DNA of 64,000 nucleotides from JACDAN01 sp963827705 (lineage in GTDB: Bacteria > Actinomycetota > Thermoleophilia > Gaiellales > Gaiellaceae): NCBI GenBank assembly GCA_963827705.1, contig CAWHBN010000013.1, positions 359,428 to 423,427 on the forward strand, read 5' to 3'. The notes below the pieces were generated by a model that worked only from the letters and a program-made list of their open reading frames with translations, made no database searches and was not told the DNA's origin. Shown one piece after another: positions 8,298-17,700 of this stretch. Position numbers and translations under genes: made by a program. Within the stretch, counting starts at the first letter, position 1. Every line of letters begins with the position of its first letter.

Positions 8298-9317
8298 ATG
8301 GCGAGACGAGGAGGATGGCGACGAGCCGGGTCGCGGCGGCGATTCCGCTATGAGGATTCGCGCGGCAAGCCGATCACCGACGAGGACAAGATCCGACGTA
8401 TCGAGGAGCTCGTGATTCCGCCGGCGTGGCGCGACGTCTGGATCTCACCGCGGCCGAACGCCAAGCTTCAGGCAACCGGCATCGACGCAGCCGGCCGGCG
8501 GCAGTACCTCTACCACCCCGAATACCGAGCCCGGCAGGAGCAGACCAAGTACGACAAGCTCGTGCGCTTCGCCGAGCATCTACCCGACATCCGGAAGGCG
8601 ATGTCGAAGGATCTCGAGGGGGAGGAGTTCACTCCTGAATGGACGTGCGCTCTGGCTGTCAAGTTGATCAATCTCGGCTGGTTCCGCGTGGGCGCCGACC
8701 GGTACACGAAGCGGCACCGGACGTTCGGAATCACAACGCTGAACAAGAGTCACGTGAGCGTCCGTGGAAGCAGGGTCTCCTTCAGGTACCGCGGGAAGCA
8801 CAAGGTTTTGGTTCACACCGCGGTCGTGGACCCCGAGCTGGCCGAGGCGATGAAGGCGCTCCGGTCGCTCGAGGGAGGCCGTCGGCTCTTCCGCTACGAG
8901 CTTCCGGACGGCACGTACTGCAACCTGAGCAACCGCAAGCTGAACGAGTACATCCGCGAGCACATGGGAGAGGAATTCACGGCGAAGGACTTCCGCACCT
9001 GGGGCGGGACGCTGATCGCCGCCGTCGCCTTCGCCGAAGGCGATCTCCCCGAGACCGAGACCGAGGCAAAGCGTCGCGTCGCGGCGGTCATGCGCATCGT
9101 CGGCGATCAGCTCGGAAACACGGCGGCCGTTGCGCGCTCCTCGTACGTCAGCCCCGCTGTCGTCGAGCAGTATCTCGACGGGCGCACGGTCGACGACTTT
9201 CGCCCACGGCATTTGCGCGTCGTCCGCGCGCGGGATATCGAGCTGGACCGGGAAGAGCAGGCGCTCGTCTCCCTGCTGCGTTCTTGGCGGATACGACGGT
9301 CGAGAGCGGCAGCCTAG
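8298..9317 (+). CDS. DNA topoisomerase IB
   Basis: Poxvirus/eukaryote-type topoisomerase IB that relaxes supercoils by nicking one strand through a 3'-phosphotyrosyl link. At 339 residues it matches bacterial TopIB. The N-terminal part has the typical FRYEDSRGKPITDEDKIRR and IPPAWRDVWISP block; the catalytic domain has GWFRVGADRY, KHKVLVHTAV, KDFRTWGGTLIA and the nucleophile Tyr283 in ARSSYVSPAVV. The ATG at 8298 is chosen for its GAGAGAGAAG ribosome-site-like stretch and because the homology begins just after it. It is divergent from the isocitrate dehydrogenase-like gene. Confidence 0.94.
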   Translation: MARRGGWRRAGSRRRFRYEDSRGKPITDEDKIRRIEELVIPPAWRDVWISPRPNAKLQATGIDAAGRRQYLYHPEYRARQEQTKYDKLVRFAEHLPDIRKAMSKDLEGEEFTPEWTCALAVKLINLGWFRVGADRYTKRHRTFGITTLNKSHVSVRGSRVSFRYRGKHKVLVHTAVVDPELAEAMKALRSLEGGRRLFRYELPDGTYCNLSNRKLNEYIREHMGEEFTAKDFRTWGGTLIAAVAFAEGDLPETETEAKRRVAAVMRIVGDQLGNTAAVARSSYVSPAVVEQYLDGRTVDDFRPRHLRVVRARDIELDREEQALVSLLRSWRIRRSRAAA

Positions 9318-9379
9318 AATTCTTCGTCGCGTTTCCATTACGATCTTCGAATCCGGACCTGTAAAGGAGGCGGTCAACT

Positions 9380-9580
9380 GTGGCTCGCAAAACCGTGCTC
9401 GTGTGTGACGATTGTGGGAAGGAAGTCGGCGAGGGCAAGGGCGCCACGATGCGCCTGACCTATTCGGACGCGCGCCGAGGCGCGAAGCAGGCCGATCTTT
9501 GCGACGACTGCTCGAGCAAGATGCCGGGCAGGGCGGCAGCGCGAAGGGGCCGGCGGCCGAAGTCCGCAGCCGCGGCGTAG
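9380..9580 (+). CDS. Small two-CxxC zinc-ribbon protein with AT-hook-like basic tail
   Basis: A 66-residue protein with two knuckles, CDDCGKEV at residues 9-16 and CDDC at about 41-44, suited to hold one zinc ion, and a basic C-terminus containing ARRGRRPK, close to the GRP-type AT-hook core. A very strong AAAGGAGG site 9 bases before the GTG start supports translation. I do not recognise a named family. The layout suggests a small DNA-binding or nucleoid-associated protein. A hairpin terminator follows at once, so it is probably a single-gene unit. Confidence 0.8.
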   Translation: MARKTVLVCDDCGKEVGEGKGATMRLTYSDARRGAKQADLCDDCSSKMPGRAAARRGRRPKSAAAA

Positions 9581-9588
9581 AGCTTCAC

Positions 9589-9611
9589 GAGGGCGGGCGA
9601 GACCCGCCCTC
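9589..9611 (+). terminator. Hairpin terminator after the small zinc-ribbon gene
   Basis: Perfect 9-bp stem GAGGGCGGG/CCCGCCCTC with a 5-base loop, 8 bases after the stop codon. The following tract is only weakly T-rich, as is usual in such GC-rich genomes. Confidence 0.6.
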
Positions 9612-9652
9612 CGCTTATCCACAGGCTCGAAGGAGCCGTCTTAGGGCAGGTC

Positions 9653-9658
9653 TACGAT
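9653..9658 (+). promoter_or_regulatory. Putative -10 hexamer of the helicase-nuclease operon
   Basis: TACGAT ends 6 bases before the ATG at 9665, a leaderless arrangement. No clear -35 element and no LexA-type box is visible here. Confidence 0.4.
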
Positions 9659-9664
9659 AGGTCG

Positions 9665-12589
9665 ATGGGGCTGACGCTGCTCGCCGGGCCGGCGAACGCG
9701 GGCAAGGTCGAGTTGCTTCTCGATCGGTACCTGGCCGCGCTCGACCAGGACCCGGTCCTCATCGTGCCGAACCGCCCGGACGTCGACTGGGCCGAGCGGG
9801 AGCTCCTGCGCCGCTCGCCGGCGCTTCTCGGCGGCTCGATCACGACGTTCGACGGCGTCTTCGAGCGCATCGCGGCCGGGGCCGCCGAGACGCGGCCGGT
9901 TGCCGCCGACGTCCAGCAGACGCTCGCGCTCAGGGCGGCCGTCACGACGACGCCGCTCAACGGGCTCGGGGAATCGGCGCGCTCCGCGGGCTTCGCCGAC
10001 GCGCTCCGCGACGCGATCGCCGAGGTCGAGTCCGGGCTTGTCGACCCCGACGAGCTCGAAGGCCCGCTCGCGCGCCTCTACGCCTCCTACCGCGAGCAGC
10101 TCGAGGGGCTGCGCCTCTGGGACCGCCACCAGCTCCGGGCGGCAGCTGCCCACCGCCTTGCAAACGAGCTCGACGCGTGGGACGGGCATCCGATCTTCGC
10201 CTACGGCTTCGAAGATCTGACCGAAACGGAGTGGGCGCTCGTCCGTGCGCTCGCGGGGCGCTCCGAGGTCACGGTGTCGCTCCCGTACGAGCCGGGCCGG
10301 CCCGCGTTCGAGTGGCTGGGCGAGACCGCCACGGCGCTGGCGGGCCTCGCAGACGGCTCCCTCAGGGAGCTTGGTCCCCGCTATGCCGAGGTGGCGCACC
10401 CCGCGCTCGCCTACCTCGAGCGCGGCCTCTTCGGAAGTGCTGTCGACGACCCGCCCGCGCTCGAGGGAGCGATCCGGTTCTTCGAGGGCGCCGGGACACG
10501 CGGTGCGCTCGAGCTCGTCGGCGAGGAGATCCTCCAGCTGCTTCGAGACGGCGCCGCGCCGGACCAGATCGGCGTCGTCGTCCCCTCGCACGAGCGGTGG
10601 CGCGCGCCGCTCGAGACCGCGTTCTCAACGCTCGGGATCCCGTACGCGGTCGACGCCCCGGCGCGCCTGCCCCAGACGCCGTTCGGCCAGGCGCTGCTGT
10701 CGCTGCTCCGGTTCGCCTGGTCGGGAGCCGACCGGCCGGAGCTGTTCCGCTACCTCCGGTCGCCCTACTCGGGCCTGCGCCGCGGGAGCGTCGACTTCGT
10801 GGAGGGGCGCCTCCGCGGGCGGGCGATCGAGGAGGCCGAGCGGGTCGAGGAGGAGCTGGAGGCCCTGCGCGAGGCCAGGCTGCCAGCGCTCGATGCCGTG
10901 CGCTCCGCCCGGTCTCCGGTCGAGGCCGTGCGGGAGCTCGCGGGCTCGATGATCCGCAACGCCTACGGCGTGGAGCAGCCGCCCGTTGGTGAGCCCTCAC
11001 GGGACGACCTGCGCGCGTACGAAGGCTGCCGCCGGGTGCTCAAGGACCTCGAGGGCTGGGAGCGGATCGCGGCACCGGTGTCCCGCGAGGACGTGCTGGC
11101 CGCCCTGGAGCGGGCGGCTGTCCGAGCCGCGGGGGCAACGGAAGCCGGCCGTGTTCCCGTACTCGACCTGACCCGGGCCAGGACGAGGCGCTTCGAGCAC
11201 GTCTTCGTGATCGGCCTCGAGGAGGGAAGCCTTCCGCGCCGTGCGCCGGCGACGCCGTTTCTCGGCGACGACGAGCGGCGCCGGATCGGCGGCAGGCTTC
11301 GACGGGGCGACGCCGTTGCCCGCGATCGATACCTCTTCTACACGGCCTGCACGCGCCCGACCGAGCGCCTCTATCTGGTCCGCGAGGCTGCCTCGGACGA
11401 GGGGAGCCCACGGGAGGCGAGCCCGTTCTGGGAGGAGGTCGTCGCCCTGTTCCCGGCGGAGGACGTCAACCGCTGGACGACCCGGCGGCCGCTGTCGGCC
11501 CTGACCTGGAGCCTGGAGGCGGCGCCGACGGAGCGCGAGCGGCTTCGCGCAGTCGCCGGGCTCTGGGCGGACGACGCGCGCCGCGACGACGCGGAGGGGC
11601 TCGCAAGCGCCAACGGCTGGTCCAGGCGGCTGGAACGCGCCCGCCGCGCGTTCACCCGGAACACGCGCGTTACTCATCCGCTCGTCCTTGCAGAGCTGCG
11701 CGCGCGCTCCGTCTTCAACGTCACGGAGCTGGAGCGCTTCGCCGACTGCTCCAGCGCGTGGTTCTTCGACCGCGTGATCGACCCGAAGACGATCGACCAG
11801 GAAGTCGATGCGCGGCTGCGCGGCTCGGTCGCGCACTCCGCGCTCTTCCGCTTCTTCAAGGGGCTGCCGAAGGAGCTCGGCACCGACCACGTCGTTCTCG
11901 AGCGGGTCGAGGACGCCGTCCGCTTCATGCGCAGCTGCCTCGACCAGGCGCTGGCCGGCGTTCGCGTGGAGATGACCGAGCTGCAGCGGCGCGAGCTCCA
12001 GCAGACGCTCGCCCGCGATCTCGAGCGCCTGGTGCGCGCCGAGGCCGAGACGGAGCTGCCGCTCCAGCCGAGCAGGTTCGAGGTCGCCTTCGGCTCGGAG
12101 CGCTCGGTGCCGGAGCTCCAGCGCGGGCTCGAGCTCGGCGACGGCATCGTCCTCTCCGGGAAGATCGACCGGATCGACGTCGACCCGTTCAGCGCCCGAG
12201 GGATCGTCCAGGACTACAAGTCGGGCAAGAGTGCCCCGTCCGCGCGTGACATCGACAAGGAGCTGCGGCTCCAGATCCCGCTGTACATGCTGGTGCTTCG
12301 CGACCTCGTGGGGATCGAGCCGCTCGGCGGGGTGTACCGGCCGCTGTCGGGAGACCGCGGCCCGCGAGGCCTGCTCCGGGCCGAGGCGAAGGACGATGCG
12401 CTCCCCGGGTTCGCGAAGGCGGACTATCTCGACGAGGAGGCCTTCTGGAAACAGGTCGAGGGGGCGAAGGAGACGGCGCGGCGCTTCGCAGACCGGATCC
12501 GGGAGGGCGACGTCGTCCACGATCCCAAGGGCGGCGAGTGTCCCGCGTGGTGCGACCTCTGGACGATGTGCCGGGTGAGGCGCGCATGA
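9665..12589 (+). CDS. AddB/AdnA-like helicase-nuclease subunit
   Basis: First subunit (974 residues) of a RecBCD-type break-resection enzyme. The N-terminus, LLAGPANAGKVELLLDRYLAA, is in the Walker A position but has GKV instead of GK[S/T], so ATP hydrolysis by this motor is doubtful. The C-terminal RecB-family nuclease shows GKIDRID and VQDYKSGK. An iron-sulfur cysteine set is present: Cys695 (in FADCSSAWFF) and Cys959, Cys963, Cys969 near the C-terminus, the arrangement known from AddB. The 12586 ATGA overlap couples it to the second subunit. Naming between AddB and mycobacterial AdnA types is not settled by eye. Confidence 0.88.
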   Translation: MGLTLLAGPANAGKVELLLDRYLAALDQDPVLIVPNRPDVDWAERELLRRSPALLGGSITTFDGVFERIAAGAAETRPVAADVQQTLALRAAVTTTPLNGLGESARSAGFADALRDAIAEVESGLVDPDELEGPLARLYASYREQLEGLRLWDRHQLRAAAAHRLANELDAWDGHPIFAYGFEDLTETEWALVRALAGRSEVTVSLPYEPGRPAFEWLGETATALAGLADGSLRELGPRYAEVAHPALAYLERGLFGSAVDDPPALEGAIRFFEGAGTRGALELVGEEILQLLRDGAAPDQIGVVVPSHERWRAPLETAFSTLGIPYAVDAPARLPQTPFGQALLSLLRFAWSGADRPELFRYLRSPYSGLRRGSVDFVEGRLRGRAIEEAERVEEELEALREARLPALDAVRSARSPVEAVRELAGSMIRNAYGVEQPPVGEPSRDDLRAYEGCRRVLKDLEGWERIAAPVSREDVLAALERAAVRAAGATEAGRVPVLDLTRARTRRFEHVFVIGLEEGSLPRRAPATPFLGDDERRRIGGRLRRGDAVARDRYLFYTACTRPTERLYLVREAASDEGSPREASPFWEEVVALFPAEDVNRWTTRRPLSALTWSLEAAPTERERLRAVAGLWADDARRDDAEGLASANGWSRRLERARRAFTRNTRVTHPLVLAELRARSVFNVTELERFADCSSAWFFDRVIDPKTIDQEVDARLRGSVAHSALFRFFKGLPKELGTDHVVLERVEDAVRFMRSCLDQALAGVRVEMTELQRRELQQTLARDLERLVRAEAETELPLQPSRFEVAFGSERSVPELQRGLELGDGIVLSGKIDRIDVDPFSARGIVQDYKSGKSAPSARDIDKELRLQIPLYMLVLRDLVGIEPLGGVYRPLSGDRGPRGLLRAEAKDDALPGFAKADYLDEEAFWKQVEGAKETARRFADRIREGDVVHDPKGGECPAWCDLWTMCRVRRA

Positions 12590-15500
12590 ACTGGACGCCG
12601 AACGACGAGCAGCGTGCGGCGATCGACGCCCGCGGACGGGTCTTCGTGTCGGCCGGCGCCGGGACCGGCAAGACCGCTGTCCTCGTCGAGCGCTTCGTCG
12701 AGGCGGTGTGCGAGCGCGGGCTCGACGTGGAGTCGATCCTCGTCATCACCTACACCAAGCGGGCTGCCGGAGAGCTGCGGGCCCGGATCCGTGCCGAGCT
12801 GCGGCGCCGCGGCCGCGCGGACCTCGCTCGGAGCCTCGACGGCGCCTACATCTCGACGATCCACGGGTTCTGCAACCGGCTGCTGAAGGCGTCTCCGTTC
12901 GAAGCAGGTCTCGACCCACGGTTCCGCGAGTTGGACGACGCGCAGGCCTCGGTCCTCTCGAGCGAGGCCTTCGACGAAGTGCTCGCTGCGTTCTGCAGCC
13001 CTGACGACGAGGAGCGCGCGCGACTCCTGACCACGTACGGCGCGCGCGGCTTGCGGCGGATGATCACCGGCATCTACGAGACTCTCCGCTCGGCCGGCCG
13101 CGACCTCGTCCTCGAGCTCGGCGAGAGCCCGCCCATCGGCGAGCGGCTCGAGGAGCTACGCGAGGCCGCCCGCTGCCTCGTGGAGGACGGCTCTGCGACG
13201 GAGCTGCAGCGCGGAAGCGCGGCGGCGCTCCTCAACGCAGTGTCGGGCAAGCCGCGGGCCGACGACCTGCTCGACCTGTCGGCTCATCGCGCTCGCGGCG
13301 AGCGGTCCGCCAGCTTCGAGGAGGCCAGGGTCGCCCTCGAGCAGGCGGCGCTCGACGAGCTCGCGATGCGGGACCGGGATCTCCTCCAGCAGCTCCTGGA
13401 CGGCTTCGCCGAGGCGTATGCGGCGGCGAAGCGCCGCGAGTCGGCCCTCGATTTCGAGGATCTCCAGCTCGCTGCACGGGCGCTTCTCCGCGACAACCCG
13501 GAGATCCGCGAGCGGGAGGCGCTGCGCTTCAAGGCGATCATGGTGGACGAGTTCCAGGACACCAATCGCCTCCAGTGCAATCTGATCGATCTCCTCGCCG
13601 GGGAGCCGGGCGAGCGCGACCTCTTCTTCGTCGGCGACGAGTTCCAGTCGATCTACGGCTTCCGCCATGCCGACGTCTCCGTTTTTCGTGAGCGGCGCGA
13701 AGACGCGGGCGGCGGCCTGCCGCTCGTCCAGAACTACCGCTCCAGGCCGGAGGTGCTCGAGGCCGTCAACTACCTGTTCCGAGGCGACTTCGGCGAGGGC
13801 TTCCAGACGCTGACCGCGTCCGGCGAGTTCCCGGACCCGGTCTTCGGGCATCCGGTCGAGCTGCTCGTCACCGACAAGTCGACGTACTCCGGCACCGGCA
13901 CGCACTGGCGCCGGGCGGAGGCGCGGCATGTCGCGGGCCGGGTGCGCGAGCTGATCGAGAGCGGCGCGGCCACCGCCGGCGAGATCGTGCTGCTGTTTGC
14001 GGCCGGAACGGACGCGGAGTGGTACGAGCAAGAGCTCCGCGCGCTCGGGATTCCGACGTACCGCGCGACGGGCCGTGGCTACTTCGGCCAGCAGCAGGTC
14101 GTCGACCTTCTCAACTACCTCCGCCTGCTCCAGAACCGGTACGACGACCAGGCGCTCGTCTCCGTCCTCGCCTCGCCGTTCGTCGGCGTCTCGAACGACA
14201 CGCTCTTCCTGCTTCGCCGGGCCGCAGGTCGCCGCCCGATCTTCACGGGGCTCGAGCGCTCCTGGCCCGAGGAGCTCAGCGCGGACGACGAGCGGCTGCT
14301 CCGCGCGTTCAAGCAGCGCTACGAGCGCCTGGCGGCCTCCTCGTCCAGGCTCTCGCTCGAGCGGCTCTGCGAGCAGATCCTCGTCGAGCACGACTACGAC
14401 CTCGCGGTCCTCGCGCACTGGGACGGCCGCCGCCGGTACGCGAACCTCCGCAAGCTGGCCCGGCTGGCACGCGCCTACGAGGAGCTGCGCGGGCGTGACA
14501 TCGAGGGCTTCCTCCGCTTCATGCGGGACCAGGAGGCGGTCGGGGCCAAGGAGCTCGAGGCCGTCGCGGAGGAGGAGGGCGCGGACGCGGTCCGGCTGCT
14601 CACGATCCACGCCGCCAAAGGGCTCGAGTTCAAGGTCGTGATCGTCGCCGACGCGGGCCGCGACCGACCGCCGCCGGGGCCGGACGAGCTGCTCGCGCTC
14701 TCGGACGGTCGCTTTGGCTTCCGGGTAGCCGACCCGATCACGAGCCGCCGGCGCGGCGTGTTCGGCTACGACGAGGTCCGCAAGGCGAGGGAGGCTGAGG
14801 ACCGGGCCGAGCGGCTGCGTCTCTACTACGTGGCGATGACGCGGGCGATCGACCGGCTGATCGTCTCCGGCGCCGTCGATCCGTCGAGCACGGCGGATGC
14901 CTCGACCCCGCTGGGGTGGGCGCTTGCGCGCCTCGACGCAGGCAAGGAGCTCGAGTCGGCGGCCGACGGCCCGGTCGAGCTCGAGCGCGAGAACGCACGG
15001 CTGCTGCTTCGGCTCGACCGGTTCGCACCCGAGCCGGAGGCCGTCGAAGAGGCGCCGCCGGTGGGAGAGGACGGGCAGCTGGAGCTCTTCGCGGCCAACG
15101 GCGCCGGCGCGCTTCCACCTCCGGCGCCGCAGCTTCCTCCGCTCGCCGAGATCCCGGCGGCGCCGCTGCACGCCGTCCGGTCGCTCTCCTACACGGCGCT
15201 CTCACTCTTCGACCGCTGCTCGTACCGCTACTACGCCGAGCGCGTCGTCGGCATGCGATCGAGCGACGAGAGCGGACGCGTTCCGGGCTCGACCGGACTC
15301 GCGGCAACCGAGATCGGCGACGCCGCGCACCGGCTGCTCGAGCTCGTCGACCTCTCGGCGCCGGCGCCGCCGGATCTCGAGCTCGTCCGCTCCTGGTATC
15401 CCGCGGTCACCGACGAGGAGCTCGAGCGGATCGCCGGCTTCGTCTCGTCCTACTGCGAGTCGGAGCTTGCGCGCCGCATCGCGGCTCTGCCCGGCGCGCA

Positions 15501-15954
15501 GGTCGAGCGGCCCTTCGCGTTCGAGCACGACGGGGTCCTGCTCCACGGACGGCTCGACGTCCTGCACCGGGAAGGGGATCGCGCTCTCGTTCTCGACTAC
15601 AAGACGAACGCGCTCGAGGACGCAAGCCCGGAGGAGATCATCGAAGGCAGCTACTCGCTCCAGCGCCTCGTCTACGCGCTTGCCTGCTTCCGGGCCGGCG
15701 CGGAGGAGGTCGAGGTCGTTTACCACTTCCTGGAGCGGGCGGACGCCGTGGTGTCGCGGACCTTCGAGCGGTCCGAGCTGCCCGCGCTCGAGGCCGACCT
15801 CTCGGAGGCGATCGCGAGAATCAACGCCGGGGACTTCCGTCCGACGCCGGGCGAGGTTTGCAACGGCTGCCCCGCGCTCGATCTCGTGTGTGCGGGACCG
15901 CGGCTTCCGAACGCCGGGCCACTGATTCCTGCAGCCGCCTTGAGTGGCGCGTAG
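12586..15954 (+). CDS. AddA/AdnB-like UvrD-family helicase with C-terminal nuclease
   Basis: Motor subunit (1122 residues). Superfamily 1 helicase motifs run in order: Walker A SAGAGTGKTAVL near residue 30, MVDEFQDTNRLQ (Walker B), NYRSRPEV, LLTIHAAKGLEFKVVIV and LYYVAMTRAIDRL. A RecB-type nuclease follows with GRLDVLHREGD and LDYKTNALE. Unlike classic AddA it also carries an AddB-style cysteine set: Cys878 (FDRCSYRYY) and Cys1092, Cys1095, Cys1102. The ATG at 12586 lies in an ATGA overlap with the first subunit, so the two are made together as a heterodimer. It should unwind and resect double-strand breaks for RecA-type repair. Endonuclease III follows with a short overlap. Confidence 0.93.
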   Translation: MNWTPNDEQRAAIDARGRVFVSAGAGTGKTAVLVERFVEAVCERGLDVESILVITYTKRAAGELRARIRAELRRRGRADLARSLDGAYISTIHGFCNRLLKASPFEAGLDPRFRELDDAQASVLSSEAFDEVLAAFCSPDDEERARLLTTYGARGLRRMITGIYETLRSAGRDLVLELGESPPIGERLEELREAARCLVEDGSATELQRGSAAALLNAVSGKPRADDLLDLSAHRARGERSASFEEARVALEQAALDELAMRDRDLLQQLLDGFAEAYAAAKRRESALDFEDLQLAARALLRDNPEIREREALRFKAIMVDEFQDTNRLQCNLIDLLAGEPGERDLFFVGDEFQSIYGFRHADVSVFRERREDAGGGLPLVQNYRSRPEVLEAVNYLFRGDFGEGFQTLTASGEFPDPVFGHPVELLVTDKSTYSGTGTHWRRAEARHVAGRVRELIESGAATAGEIVLLFAAGTDAEWYEQELRALGIPTYRATGRGYFGQQQVVDLLNYLRLLQNRYDDQALVSVLASPFVGVSNDTLFLLRRAAGRRPIFTGLERSWPEELSADDERLLRAFKQRYERLAASSSRLSLERLCEQILVEHDYDLAVLAHWDGRRRYANLRKLARLARAYEELRGRDIEGFLRFMRDQEAVGAKELEAVAEEEGADAVRLLTIHAAKGLEFKVVIVADAGRDRPPPGPDELLALSDGRFGFRVADPITSRRRGVFGYDEVRKAREAEDRAERLRLYYVAMTRAIDRLIVSGAVDPSSTADASTPLGWALARLDAGKELESAADGPVELERENARLLLRLDRFAPEPEAVEEAPPVGEDGQLELFAANGAGALPPPAPQLPPLAEIPAAPLHAVRSLSYTALSLFDRCSYRYYAERVVGMRSSDESGRVPGSTGLAATEIGDAAHRLLELVDLSAPAPPDLELVRSWYPAVTDEELERIAGFVSSYCESELARRIAALPGAQVERPFAFEHDGVLLHGRLDVLHREGDRALVLDYKTNALEDASPEEIIEGSYSLQRLVYALACFRAGAEEVEVVYHFLERADAVVSRTFERSELPALEADLSEAIARINAGDFRPTPGEVCNGCPALDLVCAGPRLPNAGPLIPAAALSGA

Positions 15955-16613
15955 CTACGTCCACGAGGCGCGCCGGCGCGTCGGGCCGAAGCGCGAGCGG
16001 ATCCTCCCGATCATCGAGCGGCTGAGGGGGGAGCACGCGGACGCGGCGATCGCGCTCAGGTTTCGGAGCCCGCTCGAGCTCCTGGTCTCGGTGATGCTCT
16101 CCGCGCAGACCACGGACGTGAACGTGAACCGCGTCACCGAGCGGCTGTTCGAGAAGTACCGCCGCCCGGAGGACTATCTCGCCGTCCCGGAGGAGGAGCT
16201 CCAGCGCGACATCTTCGCGACGGGCTTCTTCCGCCAGAAGACGAGATCGCTGCGCGGGACGATGCGCGTGCTGATCGAGGAGTTCGACGGGCAGGTCCCG
16301 CAGCCGCATGGAGGACCTGCTGCGGCTTCCCGGTGTCGCGCGCAAGACGGCCAACGTCGTCGCCGCCGAGCTGGGCGAGCCGCAAGGCGTCGTCGTGGAC
16401 ACGCACGTCCGCCGGCTGTCGCAGCGCCTGGGCCTGACGAAGCAGGAAGACCCCGTGCGGATCGAGCGCGACCTCCAGAAGCTCGTCCCGCGCGAGTTCT
16501 GGGGCATCTTCCCGCACCTCCTGATCTGGCACGGGCGCCGGGTGTGCGACGCGCGCAACCCGCGGTGCGAGGCCTGCGTGCTGAACGACCTCTGCCCGTC
16601 GAGCCGGGTCTGA
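15944..16613 (+). CDS. nth: Endonuclease III, interrupted by a one-base frameshift near 16300
   Basis: Base-excision glycosylase/AP lyase for oxidised pyrimidines. The first frame (GTG 15944) carries the N-terminal helices with LLVSVMLSAQTTDVNVN and reads to about 16300; the rest is one base out of phase: MEDLLRLPGVARKTANVV (helix-hairpin-helix with the catalytic Lys), VVVDTHVRRLSQRLGL (catalytic Asp) and a perfect C-x6-C-x2-C-x5-C iron-sulfur loop at the end. One extra base around 16298-16308 (for example in the CCC at 16297-16299) explains everything. Both halves are fully conserved, so a sequencing or assembly indel is likelier than a dead gene. The start overlaps the helicase gene by 11 bases. 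Confidence 0.88.
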
Positions 16614-16619
16614 CCGGGG

Positions 16620-17588
16620 CTACTCGCGGGGTGCGGCGAGCGCCGTGGCCAGATGCCCTTCGCGTGCGGCAAGCCAGCGCTCGGCGTCGAGCGCCGTCAT
16701 GCAACCCATCCCGGCGGCGGTGACTGCCTGACGGTACGTGTGGTCGACGACGTCGCCGCCCGCGAACACGCCCTCGACGCTTGTCTGCGTCGAGCCCGGG
16801 TTCGTGACGATGTAGCCGGCGTCGTCGAGCTCCAGCTGGCCGGCGAAGAGCTTCGTGTTCGGATCGTGTCCGATCGCCACGAAGAGGCCGTCGGCCGGGA
16901 GTTCCGTCGTCTCGTCCGTGTTGACGTCGCGGATCGTCACGCCCGTGACCGAGTTCTCTCCGAGCACTTCCTCGACGATCGCATTCGTGACGAACTCGAT
17001 CTTGTCGTTCGCGCGCGCACGGTCCTCCATGATCTGCGAGGCCCTGAACTCCTCACGGCGGTGGACGAGCGTGACCTTGTCGGCGAACTTCGTCAGGAAG
17101 ATCGCCTCCTCCATGGCGGAGTCGCCGCCTCCGACGACGACGATCTCCTTCTCGCGGAAGAACGCAGCGTCGCAGACCGCGCAGTAGGAGACGCCGCGGG
17201 CCTGGAGCCGCTGTTCGGAAGGAAGACCGAGCTTTCGCGCGTCTGCGCCGGTCGCGATGACCACGGCCTCCGAGCGGTACTCCTCGTCGCCCACCCAGAT
17301 GCGGAACGGCTGCTCCGAGAAGTCGACGCGCGTGACGTCGTCGCTGACGAACTCGGCGCCGAAGCGCTCCGCTTGGCGGCGGAAATCCTTCATCATCTCC
17401 GGCCCGAGCACGCCCTCGGCATAGCCTGGGTAGTTCTCGACGTCGCTCGTGATCATGAGCTGGCCGCCCCACTGGAACCCCTCGATCACGACCGGCTCGA
17501 GGTTCGCGCGCGCAGCGTAGAGCGCGGCCGTGTACCCGGCCGGGCCTCCCCCGATGATGATCAGGTCGCGGACCCCGTTCTCAGTCAA
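16620..17588 (-). CDS. trxB: Thioredoxin reductase
   Basis: NADPH-dependent flavoenzyme (322 residues) that reduces thioredoxin. FAD-binding IIGGGPAGYTAALYAAR is at the N-terminus, the redox-active CAVC lies near residue 140, the NADPH motif VVGGGDSAMEEAIFL follows, and GVFAGGDVVDHTYRQAVTAAGMGCMTA closes the FAD site. A TTG start at 17588 is chosen because GGAGG sits 5 bases upstream; no other start fits as well. It converges on nth with a 6-base gap. Confidence 0.95.
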   Translation of the reverse strand: MTENGVRDLIIIGGGPAGYTAALYAARANLEPVVIEGFQWGGQLMITSDVENYPGYAEGVLGPEMMKDFRRQAERFGAEFVSDDVTRVDFSEQPFRIWVGDEEYRSEAVVIATGADARKLGLPSEQRLQARGVSYCAVCDAAFFREKEIVVVGGGDSAMEEAIFLTKFADKVTLVHRREEFRASQIMEDRARANDKIEFVTNAIVEEVLGENSVTGVTIRDVNTDETTELPADGLFVAIGHDPNTKLFAGQLELDDAGYIVTNPGSTQTSVEGVFAGGDVVDHTYRQAVTAAGMGCMTALDAERWLAAREGHLATALAAPRE

Positions 17589-17700
17589 TCTCTCCTCCAG
17601 ACATGCGCCGAGCCCGCACAGGGCTCGTCAACAGTATTGAACGAAGCGGACGACTCGAAACTTCCCTTTGGCAGCGCCCTGTGCTTATCTGGGGGCCGTA

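Noticed and set aside
10997..12520. 507-codon minus-strand frame
   Set aside because: Antisense of the AddB/AdnA-like gene with no motif of its own.
13156..15171. 671-codon open frame on the minus strand
   Set aside because: It lies wholly within the helicase gene, is Arg/Leu/Val-rich in the way of antisense frames of GC-rich genes, and has no recognisable motif.
16290..16310. Programmed frameshift in nth
   Set aside because: No slippery heptamer or stimulatory structure is evident, endonuclease III is not known to use recoding, and similar indels occur in six other unrelated genes here.
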